This document shows positions 1 to 8,119 of a stretch of 64,000 bases of DNA, one piece after another (the first letter of the stretch is position 1; the number at the start of each line of letters is the position of its first letter). The notes beneath the pieces are model-generated. The model was not told the origin of the DNA. It saw only the letters and a list, made by a program, of their open reading frames with translations, and did no database searches. The stretch comes from UBA2966 sp965242505. Lineage in GTDB: Bacteria > Pseudomonadota > Alphaproteobacteria > UBA2966. The translations under genes and the position numbers were made by a program. The stretch covers positions 1,364,001-1,428,000 of the forward strand of contig OZ251449.1 of the NCBI GenBank assembly GCA_965242505.1. Direction: 5' to 3'.

Positions 1-715
1 CGAGGCCGTGGCGGACGATCTCGAAGGCGCCGCTCGCTTCCAGCTCGGCCGCCGGGGGCGGGGCGATCTCGAAGGGGAACAGGCGGGGCGCGCGGAGCAG
101 GGCGGAAGGCGGTTGCGGCTCGCCGCCTTCGGCCGAGAGGCTGGCCTTGAGGACCCAGAGAGCGAGCGGGCCGTCTTCGATGACGCGCTTCGCGGCGCCG
201 CGATAGACGCCCTTCTCGCCGGTCTCGACCAGGACGCCCCAATCGACGAACGCCCGCAGGACGCGGCGCGCGGCGCGGGCGACGGTTTCGCGTTCGCCCA
301 GCCGCTCGCGGAGACGCCGCTGAACCTGCGCCGCCGCCGCGGTCCCCTGCAAGCGGAGCAGCCGCCCGGCCGCCTCGGCGACCGCGCCGAAGAAGGGATA
401 GGCCGCCATGCACATGCGCCAGTGCGCCAGCATCCGGTCGTCCGCGTTCGCCCGCCGAAGCAGGTCGAGCCCTTCGTCGCGGAGCGGTCGCAGCCCCTCG
501 GGAACCGTCACCCAGACCCCGATCAAAATCGCGACGACCTTGTCCAGGTTCCCGCTCACCCGGCCGTCGCCGAGCGCGAACCGTTCCCGCAGCCGCTCGC
601 GCAGCGCCGCCGCGACGTCGTCCTTCCCGTTCCCCGCGAGAACCGCATTGGCCGTGTAGTCCAGCCACTCGAGCCGGACGCGCTGGCTGAACCTGACCTG
701 GCCGCCGCCTTTCAT
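1..715 (-). CDS. Unrecognised protein downstream of pglZ (BrxA position), 3' end outside the window
   Basis: About 238 residues are visible, starting MKGGGQVRF at 715 and still open at base 1. The start codon overlaps the pglZ stop by 4 nt (ATGA), so the two are translationally coupled. The visible part is helical and Arg/Leu/Ala-rich, with segments AYPFFGAV, RLLRLQGT and FVDWGVL that suggest a wHTH-like helical domain. I do not recognise the family with confidence. In canonical BREX type 3 loci pglZ is followed by brxA, so the position would fit a BrxA-like protein, but the sequence does not obviously match the DUF1819 pattern I remember. It carries no Walker motif in the visible part, so it does not look like the BrxHII helicase. 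The BrxA assignment is inference from position. Confidence 0.6.
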   Translation of the reverse strand, partial: MKGGGQVRFSQRVRLEWLDYTANAVLAGNGKDDVAAALRERLRERFALGDGRVSGNLDKVVAILIGVWVTVPEGLRPLRDEGLDLLRRANADDRMLAHWRMCMAAYPFFGAVAEAAGRLLRLQGTAAAAQVQRRLRERLGERETVARAARRVLRAFVDWGVLVETGEKGVYRGAAKRVIEDGPLALWVLKASLSAEGGEPQPPSALLRAPRLFPFEIAPPPAAELEASGAFEIVRHGL

Positions 716-2721
716 GCCGCCGCCCGCTCGATTTCCACCACCGGCACGACGACCTCTTCGAGCGAGACGCCGCCGTGCCCGACGATGCGTTCGCCCTTGC
801 GCACGAAGGCCGAACGGCCCGGCGCGAGCAGCGCCAGGCAGTCTTCGGGAAGCCCGATGGCCGGCCATTCCACCGCGTCCGGGAACCGCGCCTTCACACG
901 CGCCCGCAAGGCGGCGTCGGAATAGAGGCGCGCGCGTTCGCCCCGGATGTCGGCGAGCGCGCCTTCGGAGGGCCTCCCGATGCCTTCCGCCTCGACGTTG
1001 CCGTGATCCGAAGTCAGGAAGACGGCGAAGCCGCCGTCCAGCAACAGGTCCAGCAGCCCGGCCATGAAACCCTCTTCGGCCCATTGCCGAACCTGGTTGC
1101 GCATCCCCGCCGCGCCGAGCGTCATGCCGTGCATGATCTTGTCGACCTTGTCGACGACGAGGCCGAGCGCGCGCAGTTCCGGCCGCGACAGGAGATCGCG
1201 AACGCCGTCGAGGGCGCCGTCTCCCAGCCCTTTGGCGTAGCCGGCCTCGCGCGCCGCGAGGCCCCGGTCGGCCCAGAAGCCGGCCCACAGAGCCGCTTCC
1301 CTGGCGGTGGTCAGGATGCTCGCGGGAAAATGGAGCGGCGGCTTGCCCGCGAAGATCGCCTGGCGGGAAACGGAGGTAATCGTGGGGATCCAGACGAACG
1401 CGGCGCCCTCACGAAAGCGGAAGCCCGGCCGTTGGTCCGCGAGGACATCCCGGAGCGCGAGCCACTGATCGAGGGCGAGCCCGTCGACGACGACGAGGGC
1501 GGCCTTGCTCCCAGGGTCGTCCGCGAGCCGCCGGGCGATACAGCGCGGCAGGTGGTGCGCCATGACCGGCGGGACCGGCGGCTGGTTGTGGAGCCCCGCG
1601 TAGCGCCGCTCGGCCCAGGTGAGGAAGGCGCGGTCCACCTCCGCGCGAAGCCCGGCGACCCTTCCGTCCACATCCGTCCGCGCCGCGGCGTCGGTCTCCG
1701 ACAGGAGGACGCAGAGTTCCGCCCAACGCCAGGCGAACGCGAACCAGTCCCGGTAGTCCGCCGCCGCGCCGGGAATCGCGCCGCCGACCGTCTCCACGAG
1801 GCCGCGCAGGCGGCGCAGCCTATCCGCCTCCGCGTCGATGCGAATCCCGACCGCCGCCCATTCGCCGCGGAGCGCGCCGCCGGAGTCGTGGACGACGGGG
1901 CGCAGCATCCCTTCGACGAACAGGTTGTCGATATAGACGCGGACGTCGTCGTGGTCGAAAGGCAGGTCCGCAGGTCCGTCGATCGCGAAATGAAACCCTG
2001 CTCCCTCTTCTTGCAGGTCGACGGCCGGCGAGACGCCGGCGAGGTGGTCGAGAAACAGCGGCCAGCGTTCCTGAAGGAAGGTGAAGAAGGCGTCCCTGTC
2101 CGGGAGGATGGTCTCCAGCGGCCAGGAGGCGAAGGCGTCGCCCTGCCGCAGCAGCCGCGCCAAACGGTCGTCCAGCAGGGGCGGCAACAGCTGCCGCCGA
2201 TAGTGCCGCCGCAACAGTACGCGCAACAGGTCGGACGGATTCTTGACGAGTTCGGGCGCAAGGTCGAAGACGTGCCGCAGCGCGAAGTCCTTGGTCGCGT
2301 CATCGCCGAGTCGGTCCGGCTTGCGCCGTTCCTGCGCCCGGTGGAGCGCGTCGAGGTCGCTTCGGTCGAGCGCCGCGACGACGGAGTGGCTGAAGTCGGG
2401 AAACAGGTCGCCCAGGCCGAAGGAAAGCCGCCGGCCGGTTTGCAGCAGATCGTGGGGCAGCGTCGACAGGTCCTGGCGTTCGGTCCGCACGACGACTTCG
2501 GGTCCGGCGCCACCGTCCCGATCCCAACGCGACCGGAACCGCGATTCGTAGTCGAAGCGGAAGGCGACGGGATCCTCGAAGGTGACGATCTCGAACCCTC
2601 GCCCGCGAAGGGTCTCGTGAAGCGCCGCTTCGAGCAGCAGCCCGTCGGGATCGGCCGTCAGGGTGAGGCGCGCGACGCCCGGCGTGAACTCTTGCAGGAT
2701 ACTGTCGCGCCAGTCTGACAC
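712..2721 (-). CDS. pglZ: BREX-type PglZ alkaline-phosphatase-fold protein
   Basis: This 669-residue protein starts at GTG 2721. PglZ is the signature protein of BREX phage defence and has an alkaline phosphatase-like metal-dependent core. Seen in the C-terminal half: VVVDGLALDQW (metal site and nucleophile strand), the IPTITSVSRQ segment where these folds place the nucleophile Thr/Ser, SDHGN (metal ligands) and GHGGVSLEEVVVPV near the end. The N-terminal half is a helical region without a motif I can name. Length fits PglZ of BREX-3-type systems. It lies 76 nt downstream of pglX and overlaps the next gene by 4 nt. In canonical BREX-3 the helicase gene brxHII sits just upstream of pglZ; here that place holds only a short scar. 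Its exact role in BREX (with PglX and BrxC) is not settled by sequence. Confidence 0.9.
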   Translation of the reverse strand: MSDWRDSILQEFTPGVARLTLTADPDGLLLEAALHETLRGRGFEIVTFEDPVAFRFDYESRFRSRWDRDGGAGPEVVVRTERQDLSTLPHDLLQTGRRLSFGLGDLFPDFSHSVVAALDRSDLDALHRAQERRKPDRLGDDATKDFALRHVFDLAPELVKNPSDLLRVLLRRHYRRQLLPPLLDDRLARLLRQGDAFASWPLETILPDRDAFFTFLQERWPLFLDHLAGVSPAVDLQEEGAGFHFAIDGPADLPFDHDDVRVYIDNLFVEGMLRPVVHDSGGALRGEWAAVGIRIDAEADRLRRLRGLVETVGGAIPGAAADYRDWFAFAWRWAELCVLLSETDAAARTDVDGRVAGLRAEVDRAFLTWAERRYAGLHNQPPVPPVMAHHLPRCIARRLADDPGSKAALVVVDGLALDQWLALRDVLADQRPGFRFREGAAFVWIPTITSVSRQAIFAGKPPLHFPASILTTAREAALWAGFWADRGLAAREAGYAKGLGDGALDGVRDLLSRPELRALGLVVDKVDKIMHGMTLGAAGMRNQVRQWAEEGFMAGLLDLLLDGGFAVFLTSDHGNVEAEGIGRPSEGALADIRGERARLYSDAALRARVKARFPDAVEWPAIGLPEDCLALLAPGRSAFVRKGERIVGHGGVSLEEVVVPVVEIERAAA

Positions 2722-2763
2722 AGGACGGATCCCTCGGCGGATCGAGCTCGCTCCTACCTGAAA

Positions 2764-2797
2764 CTACAGATCCGAATCGTCGATCCGGACGATCTTC
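2764..2797 (-). repeat. hicA 3'-end-like scar between pglX and pglZ
   Basis: Read on the minus strand, this stretch encodes EKIVRIDDSDL followed by TAG. It matches the tail of the broken hicA at 50483-50578 (KIARIDDSDL, stop), with 27 identical bases at 2761-2787 and 50480-50506. It starts immediately after the pglX stop codon. It has no start codon or room to be a gene, so I treat it as a recombination scar. It occupies the interval where BREX-3 loci usually carry brxHII. Confidence 0.55.
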
Positions 2798-5794
2798 TCA
2801 TGCGCCCTTCCCCAAGCGCGTCAGCGCTTGATCGTACCAGAGCAGGAGCTTCGGGTCTTCCTGGAGGACGGTTTCCGGGATCCTTTCGGCGACCGAGACG
2901 ATGGTGGCGTAGTCCCGCTCCTGGTAGGCCCTGAAGAAGCCGGCGCGCATGGCCTCCAGACGGAAGAGCCTGAGGCGCCTTTGCGGGGATTGGCGGTATT
3001 CCTCGAACTCGCGCAGCAGGATGCGGGCGCGGCGCTTCTCCATGTCGCCCGCCTTGTTGGGGTCGGGGACGTACCAGCGGCCCTTCGCCTTGGCGCGCAG
3101 GGCCGGGTGGTCCTTGGCGAGGTTGCGCAGCTCCTTGAAGTTGGTAGAGAGGTAAACGTGGATCTGGCTCGGGACGTCGCCAGCGCCGTCGTAGCGCAGG
3201 AAGTTCTGCTCCAGCATCTCCGACAGTTCGGGCAGCTTCTCGTGTTTCCGCTGGCCCGCCCGGATCTCCTTGAGGAATTGCGGGTGGACGTCCTGGAAGC
3301 TCTGGGGCTTCCGCCCCAGATGCCGCTTGAGCCACTGGATGGCGGAGGATTCGTCGACGACGAAGATCTCGAGCTGCGCCACATCCTCGACCGACGCGCG
3401 CCTCTTGTCGTATTCGACGACCTGATCGGGGAGGAACGCCATGCCGTCGCGTTCGGGGAGCCGCCGGGCGAGGCCGGCGAGGAACTCGCCGATCGAGAGC
3501 GGCACCATCACGTTGCGCCGCACGTGGAAGGCCACCATGCGGTCGAAAAGCAGATGCGGCTGGCGTTCGGCGACGATCTCGGCGCGGCCGTTCTTGCGCA
3601 CGAACACGGGAAGCTGGCCGAGATGGGTACGGACGAAATCCCAGACGCCGTCCTCGGTCCCCCGTTCGAGGGCGAAGCGCTCCTCCAGCCCGTCGTTGGG
3701 CTTGTAGGCGGAGATCACGAGGTCCTGCTTGACCGCGGTGCTGGTGACCTGGCGGTAGGACCCCTGCCGCTTGTCCATCGTGCGCACGTCGGCGACGACG
3801 AAACCGGCCGCGAGCAGGGCTTCCTGGATCGCCGTCCAGACGGCGTTGCGGGAGTTGTGGAAGACGACGGTGATCCAGCGCCCCGGCTTGAGCACGCGGT
3901 TGTACTCCTCGAAGCAGCGTTGCATCAGCCGCTGGTATTCGGGCAGTTCCTTGTCCTTGAAGCGGTCGACGATGGCTTCCGGCGCGGCGTTGGTCAGCAC
4001 GCCGTGCCAGGATTCGACCAGGAAGTTGAGGTCGGCGTAGTAGATGTTCTCGCCGAACGGCGGGTCGGTGAAGACGTAGTCGACCGAATCGTCGGGCAGC
4101 CCCAGATGGGTGGTCGTACTCGCGGTCGCGATACAGTTTGAATTTTCCGTAAGCTGAAAATCCTGGAATGTTTTTTCCAATCTTTTCTGCTTTCCGTCCA
4201 GTACGTACCAAGGACTACACTCTGAGTGTTGGGAAGGGACATAATAGATACCCGTGAGATATTGGTTGACTTGGGAATACCCCGTGGGACGGTATCGATT
4301 GAGAGTCGACATTGTCCAGACAGCCTGTTCGACGAAGTAGAGGAGCATATGGCGAACGCGGGAATCGGGATGAGCATCGGCCCGCCGCCACAACGCCGCG
4401 AGGGCATGCGCGGCACGGGGCAGGAAGAAATGGTGGGTGTGCGTGATTCCGAAATGATCCATCCGGGCGCGCTGGTGCGTCATATGCATGGGTGGGATCG
4501 GATCCAAAGGCGCTTCCTCCGGCGCAGGCAATCGATCGATCCGACGGAGGACTTCCAGGTCCGAAGCGTCCACCTTCTTTTGATACTTCACGCCGTCAAC
4601 CGAATAGGTCATCACCGTGGGTCTGCGCTTCGGCGCTCGAATCGTCGAGTCGATGGATGAATCAAGGCGCGACTCGTAGAGGCGTTCCAACCGCCGCTTG
4701 GTAAGTTCGCTTCCACAATGCGGGCAGGGAAACACATCCTTTACGCGCCCCGTCTCCTCATTCAACGCCTGCTCGGTAAAAACGACTTCATCCGCACATT
4801 CCGGGCAGGAAAACACCTCGCTCCAGACGGTGTAGTCGATCCGCCCCTTGGTCTTGCCGTCGGTGTGCAGGGTCTCGTACATCCAGCCGAGTTCTTCCTC
4901 CACCTCGTCGAGCAGCGCGCGGCCGGCCTCGGCGAAGGCGTCGACGTCGAACGGCAGGGTGTAGTTGGCGGCGATGAAGCCGGCGGCCGGCGACAGGTCG
5001 TTCAGGACCGCGTGCCGGGCGCCCCAGCGCGGCTTGCCGAACCCCTCCGCCGCCCATCGCACTTCCAGGGCTTTCCGCCAGCTCTCGGGCGCGGTCCCGC
5101 ACCACTGCGCGGCGACGCCGGTCATGCCGGAGCCGGCGAACCCGTCCAGCACCAGATCGCCGGGCTCCGTGTAATGGAGGATCGAAGGGACGATCGCCAA
5201 GTGCGGCACCTTGGTGTGGTAGCCGTGCGCCCGATAGACGGGATGGGTCTTGCCTTCGCTCACGTCGACCGCGAAGGGCTTGCGGCGGTAGGGTTCGGCG
5301 GGGTCGTAGGGCCTGCCGCGCGCCGCCGCGAACGCGCCCAGGAACGGGTTGGGACAGGCGGTGTGCCAGGGCGGGTCGGACAGCTTCAGGACGTCCTCGG
5401 TCTCGCCGTGGGGAAACCCGACCTCGTCCTTCCAGCGTTGCAGCAGGTCCTTGGACCGTTCGGCGCGCGCCATGCGCTCGGCGAGGCTCCGAAGATGCGC
5501 CTCGTCGCCCATCGGCCAATGTTCCATCGCCGCCATGCGGGCCGCCGCGTCGTCGACGCCGGCGAACGGGACGCCGCCGAGCTTGGCGCGCAGCTCCTCC
5601 AGCCCCTTCCGGAGTTCGGCGAGAAAATGGGCGCGGCGCGCGTCTTCGTCCTCGAAGGTCAGCCCCAGACATTCGACCGGCGGGCCGCGTTCGGCCTCCG
5701 CCAACTCCTCCCGGGACTTCTCGAACATCTCGTCCTGCCCCGAAGGGTTGCGGAACAACCGGCCGGTCCGGCGCTCCGCCCCGCCGCGCGCCAT
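2798..5794 (-). CDS. pglX: BREX-3 PglX-type adenine DNA methyltransferase
   Basis: This 998-residue amino-methyltransferase is probably N6-adenine specific. In BREX the PglX methylase marks self DNA and is part of the defence complex. Seen: SAM-binding motif I LDGFAGSGMTG at residues 216-226, catalytic motif IV DPPF near residue 578, and an N-terminal segment DPPWHTACPNP. Two CxxC pairs (CPEC, CPHC, about residues 333-358) form a likely zinc ribbon. Motif I precedes motif IV with about 350 residues between, the alpha-class layout, so the recognition domain should lie between them. That stretch (about 4130-4800) is clearly lower in G+C than the rest of the gene. The start at 5794 lies 4 nt after the stop of a winged-helix remnant whose sequence duplicates the end of the AlbA_2 gene at 10770. 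Confidence 0.88.
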   Translation of the reverse strand: MARGGAERRTGRLFRNPSGQDEMFEKSREELAEAERGPPVECLGLTFEDEDARRAHFLAELRKGLEELRAKLGGVPFAGVDDAAARMAAMEHWPMGDEAHLRSLAERMARAERSKDLLQRWKDEVGFPHGETEDVLKLSDPPWHTACPNPFLGAFAAARGRPYDPAEPYRRKPFAVDVSEGKTHPVYRAHGYHTKVPHLAIVPSILHYTEPGDLVLDGFAGSGMTGVAAQWCGTAPESWRKALEVRWAAEGFGKPRWGARHAVLNDLSPAAGFIAANYTLPFDVDAFAEAGRALLDEVEEELGWMYETLHTDGKTKGRIDYTVWSEVFSCPECADEVVFTEQALNEETGRVKDVFPCPHCGSELTKRRLERLYESRLDSSIDSTIRAPKRRPTVMTYSVDGVKYQKKVDASDLEVLRRIDRLPAPEEAPLDPIPPMHMTHQRARMDHFGITHTHHFFLPRAAHALAALWRRADAHPDSRVRHMLLYFVEQAVWTMSTLNRYRPTGYSQVNQYLTGIYYVPSQHSECSPWYVLDGKQKRLEKTFQDFQLTENSNCIATASTTTHLGLPDDSVDYVFTDPPFGENIYYADLNFLVESWHGVLTNAAPEAIVDRFKDKELPEYQRLMQRCFEEYNRVLKPGRWITVVFHNSRNAVWTAIQEALLAAGFVVADVRTMDKRQGSYRQVTSTAVKQDLVISAYKPNDGLEERFALERGTEDGVWDFVRTHLGQLPVFVRKNGRAEIVAERQPHLLFDRMVAFHVRRNVMVPLSIGEFLAGLARRLPERDGMAFLPDQVVEYDKRRASVEDVAQLEIFVVDESSAIQWLKRHLGRKPQSFQDVHPQFLKEIRAGQRKHEKLPELSEMLEQNFLRYDGAGDVPSQIHVYLSTNFKELRNLAKDHPALRAKAKGRWYVPDPNKAGDMEKRRARILLREFEEYRQSPQRRLRLFRLEAMRAGFFRAYQERDYATIVSVAERIPETVLQEDPKLLLWYDQALTRLGKGA

Positions 5795-5920
5795 CCGGTC
5801 AGCCCCCGCCCGCGCGGCGGGCCTTGAGCGCCGCGCCCGCGTCGGTCAGTACATAGGCCTGGTCCGGGTGGTTGGGCCGACCCGGGTGGGTCATGGCGAC
5901 GACGCCGGCGCGAATCAGCG
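5783..5920. repeat. Left direct repeat (138 bp) flanking the restriction cassette
   Basis: This segment matches 10754-10891 in the same orientation with about 7 mismatches over 138 bp by hand alignment (about 95%). It covers the first codons of pglX and the 3' end of the winged-helix reading frame (RAGVVAMTHPGRPNHPDQAY). Beyond 5920 the two copies diverge at the DNA level although the proteins stay alike. The pair brackets the inserted methyltransferase-Vsr-ATPase genes. Confidence 0.85.
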
Positions 5921-6005
5921 GATTCAGATGCGTGCGGCGGAAGTAACTCGGGTGGCGCACCCTCAATTCGTCCACAACGTCCTCCAAGGATCGGGTAACA
6001 TACAT
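5799..6005 (-). pseudogene. Remnant winged-helix C-terminus of an AlbA_2/Fic-type protein
   Basis: About 68 codons (from ATG 6005) encode a winged-helix tail with YFRRTHLNPLIRAGVVAMTH and DQAYVLTDAGA. The same domain ends the AlbA_2 protein encoded at 10770-12687; there the matching part reads HFRQRYLKPLIRAGV. The upstream parts differ, so this is not a simple copy of that gene's end. No AlbA_2 or ATPase part precedes it. The reading frame stays open upstream to about 6251 but without recognisable content. I infer a leftover 3' end from a second gene of this family, or from the event that inserted the cassette. It could still be a free small DNA-binding protein. Confidence 0.6.
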
Positions 6006-6219
6006 ACATATAGTGTATGCGGAATCATCCACGATGGAGAACAGGGCCGCCGCAAGAAGCTCTAACGCCACTGCTGGCCCGATGCCACCCGCAACGAAGT
6101 CCTCGCCCGCTGCCTCGCCCTGAACGCCGAACGACCAGCGCCGCGGCATCCGGGCCAAGTAGCCGGATGCGGTCGGCGCATCCTCCCGGATGATGTGGAT
6201 GGACTCGTCAAGATGTCGT

Positions 6220-6229
6220 AACATATGTT
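6220..6229. promoter_or_regulatory. AACATATGTT palindrome upstream of the methyltransferase
   Basis: This perfect 10-bp palindrome lies about 110 bp before the chosen methyltransferase start, in the AT-richer leader of the cassette. A second AT-rich alternating stretch is at 5998-6019. It could be an operator or part of a promoter. An in-frame ATG falls inside it (6225), which is one reason I prefer the later start at 6339. Confidence 0.3.
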
Positions 6230-6338
6230 GGAGTCGCCTTCCTCGACGCACTGGATGAAGGGCACGGGGGGCATGGTTGACGACCTTGGAATCCTCGACC
6301 GACGGCCATGCGGATGTGATTGTTGCCCTGCACTCCCC

Positions 6339-7682
6339 ATGATTGAAACCTCATCCCTTGCCGTCTCCCCTGCCTCCGTCAGCCTGTTCTCCAACTGCGG
6401 CGCGGGTGACGTTGGATTCGGTGCGGCGGGATTCCGCTTCCGCGTCATGGCCGAAATCGTAGAGGATCGGCTTGATGTCGCGCTACGCAACCATTCGGAC
6501 GTAGATGGAATTCCAGGCGATCTGAGGAAGACGTGGCGGGAAGTCGTGAACCGCTGGCGTCTGCTGCACGGGGACGCCGCGCCGGCTCTCGTTGCCGCCT
6601 GCCCCCCTTGCCAGGGTATGAGCACGGCCCGAAGCGACCGCGGCCCCGAGGACGACCCGGACGCCGGCTCGCGGGACAAAAGGAACCTCCTGGTGCTGCC
6701 CATATCCCACATCACGAAGGCGCTTGCGCCGACGTTCGTGGTGGTGGAGAACGTGACGGCGTTCCTTCGTCGAAAGGTGAGGGATCCGGAGTCGGGTAAG
6801 GGGATCTCGGCGGCCCTCCTGCTCGTCCGTCTCCTCGCCGACGAGTACGACGTCTATCCGTTCCTGACCGATCTGGCCGACTACGGAGTGCCTCAGAGAC
6901 GGAAACGCGCGTTCCTCACCTTCGTTCAGCGAACTTCACCCGCAGCCGAGGTTCTCCGCCGGAGAGGGCGGGCGCCATACCCCGTTCCTTCCCATGCGCC
7001 GGACTACGGTGGCAACCACATCCGGCTCGATACGGCTCTCGCCGAGTTCGGACTCCCTCCCCTCGACGGCGAAGATGCGACATCGGCCAAGGATTCTGAA
7101 CGTCCGTATCACTTCGTGCCGGTATGGCCGGCGCACCAACACCGGATGGTGGCCGCGACCCCGCCCGGCTCGGGAGCCGGTGCGTGGGAGAACAACGAGT
7201 GTCCCGGCTGTGGAACCGTCGAGACGGACGCCGAAACAGCCGCGTGCCCGGACTGTGGTGAGCCGCTTCTCCGGCCTGTCGTTCTGGAAGAGGGTCGGCC
7301 GAGACTAGTGCGCGGATTTCGGCGGGCCAGCTACCGCCGGATGGAACCTGAACGCCCCGCCGCCACCATCACCACCGCCTCGGGTCGGATCGGGGGCAGC
7401 AGGACCATCCATCCCTTCGAGAACCGCGTCCTGAGTCCGTTGGAATGCGCTCTTCTCCAGACGATTCCAGCAGACTTCGACTGGGGCGGCATCCTGGAGA
7501 AGAGAGGAGTCTCGGAGCTTCGCGCCATGATCGGCGAGGCCGTTCCTCCCCGCTTCACGAAGATGCACGGGGAAGTTCTGGTGTCGTTGCTCACCCATGC
7601 GGAGGATGATCTTCCTCTGATCGAACAAACCGACAGACGTTGCGAGAACGCACGTCGGCGACTTGGGGTCGGACCCACATGA
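6339..7682 (+). CDS. DNA (cytosine-5) methyltransferase with internal zinc ribbon
   Basis: This 447-residue protein methylates cytosine at C5 and would protect host DNA in a restriction system. Seen: SLFSNCGAGDVGF (motif I, SAM binding) at residues 15-27, PPCQ with catalytic Cys91 (motif IV), ENV at 137-139 (motif VI), QRRKR at 186-190 (motif VIII), and the ASGRIGG segment near the C-terminus. A zinc ribbon (CPGC, CPDC, about residues 288-310) sits in the variable region where target recognition normally lies. The start at 6339 puts motif I at the usual place; in-frame ATGs at 6225, 6255 and 6273 are alternatives. The stop overlaps the vsr start by 4 nt. Together with vsr and the ATPase-nuclease it forms a plus-strand cassette inserted among minus-strand BREX genes. 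Confidence 0.9.
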   Translation: MIETSSLAVSPASVSLFSNCGAGDVGFGAAGFRFRVMAEIVEDRLDVALRNHSDVDGIPGDLRKTWREVVNRWRLLHGDAAPALVAACPPCQGMSTARSDRGPEDDPDAGSRDKRNLLVLPISHITKALAPTFVVVENVTAFLRRKVRDPESGKGISAALLLVRLLADEYDVYPFLTDLADYGVPQRRKRAFLTFVQRTSPAAEVLRRRGRAPYPVPSHAPDYGGNHIRLDTALAEFGLPPLDGEDATSAKDSERPYHFVPVWPAHQHRMVAATPPGSGAGAWENNECPGCGTVETDAETAACPDCGEPLLRPVVLEEGRPRLVRGFRRASYRRMEPERPAATITTASGRIGGSRTIHPFENRVLSPLECALLQTIPADFDWGGILEKRGVSELRAMIGEAVPPRFTKMHGEVLVSLLTHAEDDLPLIEQTDRRCENARRRLGVGPT

Positions 7683-8098
7683 CGAAGGACTGCTTCGACG
7701 TTGAAATGCGAAGCCGGGTCATGAAGGCGGTCGGCAAACGAGACACCGCGCCGGAGCTCCGGCTCAGGCTCGATCTGTGGAGGGTCGGACTCCGATACCG
7801 GAAACATCCGCGAATCGCGAACACCAGACCCGACTTTGCCTTCGTGGGGACGCGCATCGCCGTCTTCGTCGATGGATGTTTCTGGCACGGCTGTCCGCAT
7901 CACTACGTCGCGCCCGTCGGCAATGCGGCCTTCTGGCAAGAGAAGCTGCGCCGCAACCAGTCCAGAGATCGGCTCGCCAACAAACGTCTGAAGAACGACG
8001 GCTGGACGGTGTTTCGCGTGTGGGAGTGCGAGGTCAACCGACGGTTGGAATGGGTGACCGCCCGCATCCGTCAACTGGTCGAGCAGCGTAGAGACTGA
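7679..8098 (+). CDS. vsr: Vsr-type very-short-patch repair endonuclease
   Basis: This 139-residue protein has the usual size for Vsr, which nicks DNA at T:G mismatches left when 5-methylcytosine deaminates at methylase sites. Seen: the N-terminal MRSRVMKAVGKRDTAPE helix, RPDFAF with the metal-binding Asp (residue 52), and VFVDGCFWHGCPHH (63-76), the signature of the family including zinc-binding Cys/His. The C-terminal WTVFRVWECEV strand is also typical. It starts inside the methyltransferase stop (ATGA), so both are translated together. In MORC/MutL-like restriction cassettes Vsr-fold proteins may act as the restriction nuclease rather than only in repair; sequence alone cannot decide this. 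Confidence 0.92.
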   Translation: MTKDCFDVEMRSRVMKAVGKRDTAPELRLRLDLWRVGLRYRKHPRIANTRPDFAFVGTRIAVFVDGCFWHGCPHHYVAPVGNAAFWQEKLRRNQSRDRLANKRLKNDGWTVFRVWECEVNRRLEWVTARIRQLVEQRRD

Positions 8099-8119
8099 GC
8101 GAATCACGAGAGGTGTCAC

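Noticed and set aside
2754..4211. 485-codon minus-strand frame overlapping pglX
   Set aside because: Out-of-frame shadow of pglX, which carries the methylase motifs.
6225..6338. Upstream start of the C5-methyltransferase at 6225
   Set aside because: The ATG lies in the AACATATGTT palindrome and would add 38 residues before motif I; kept as an alternative only.
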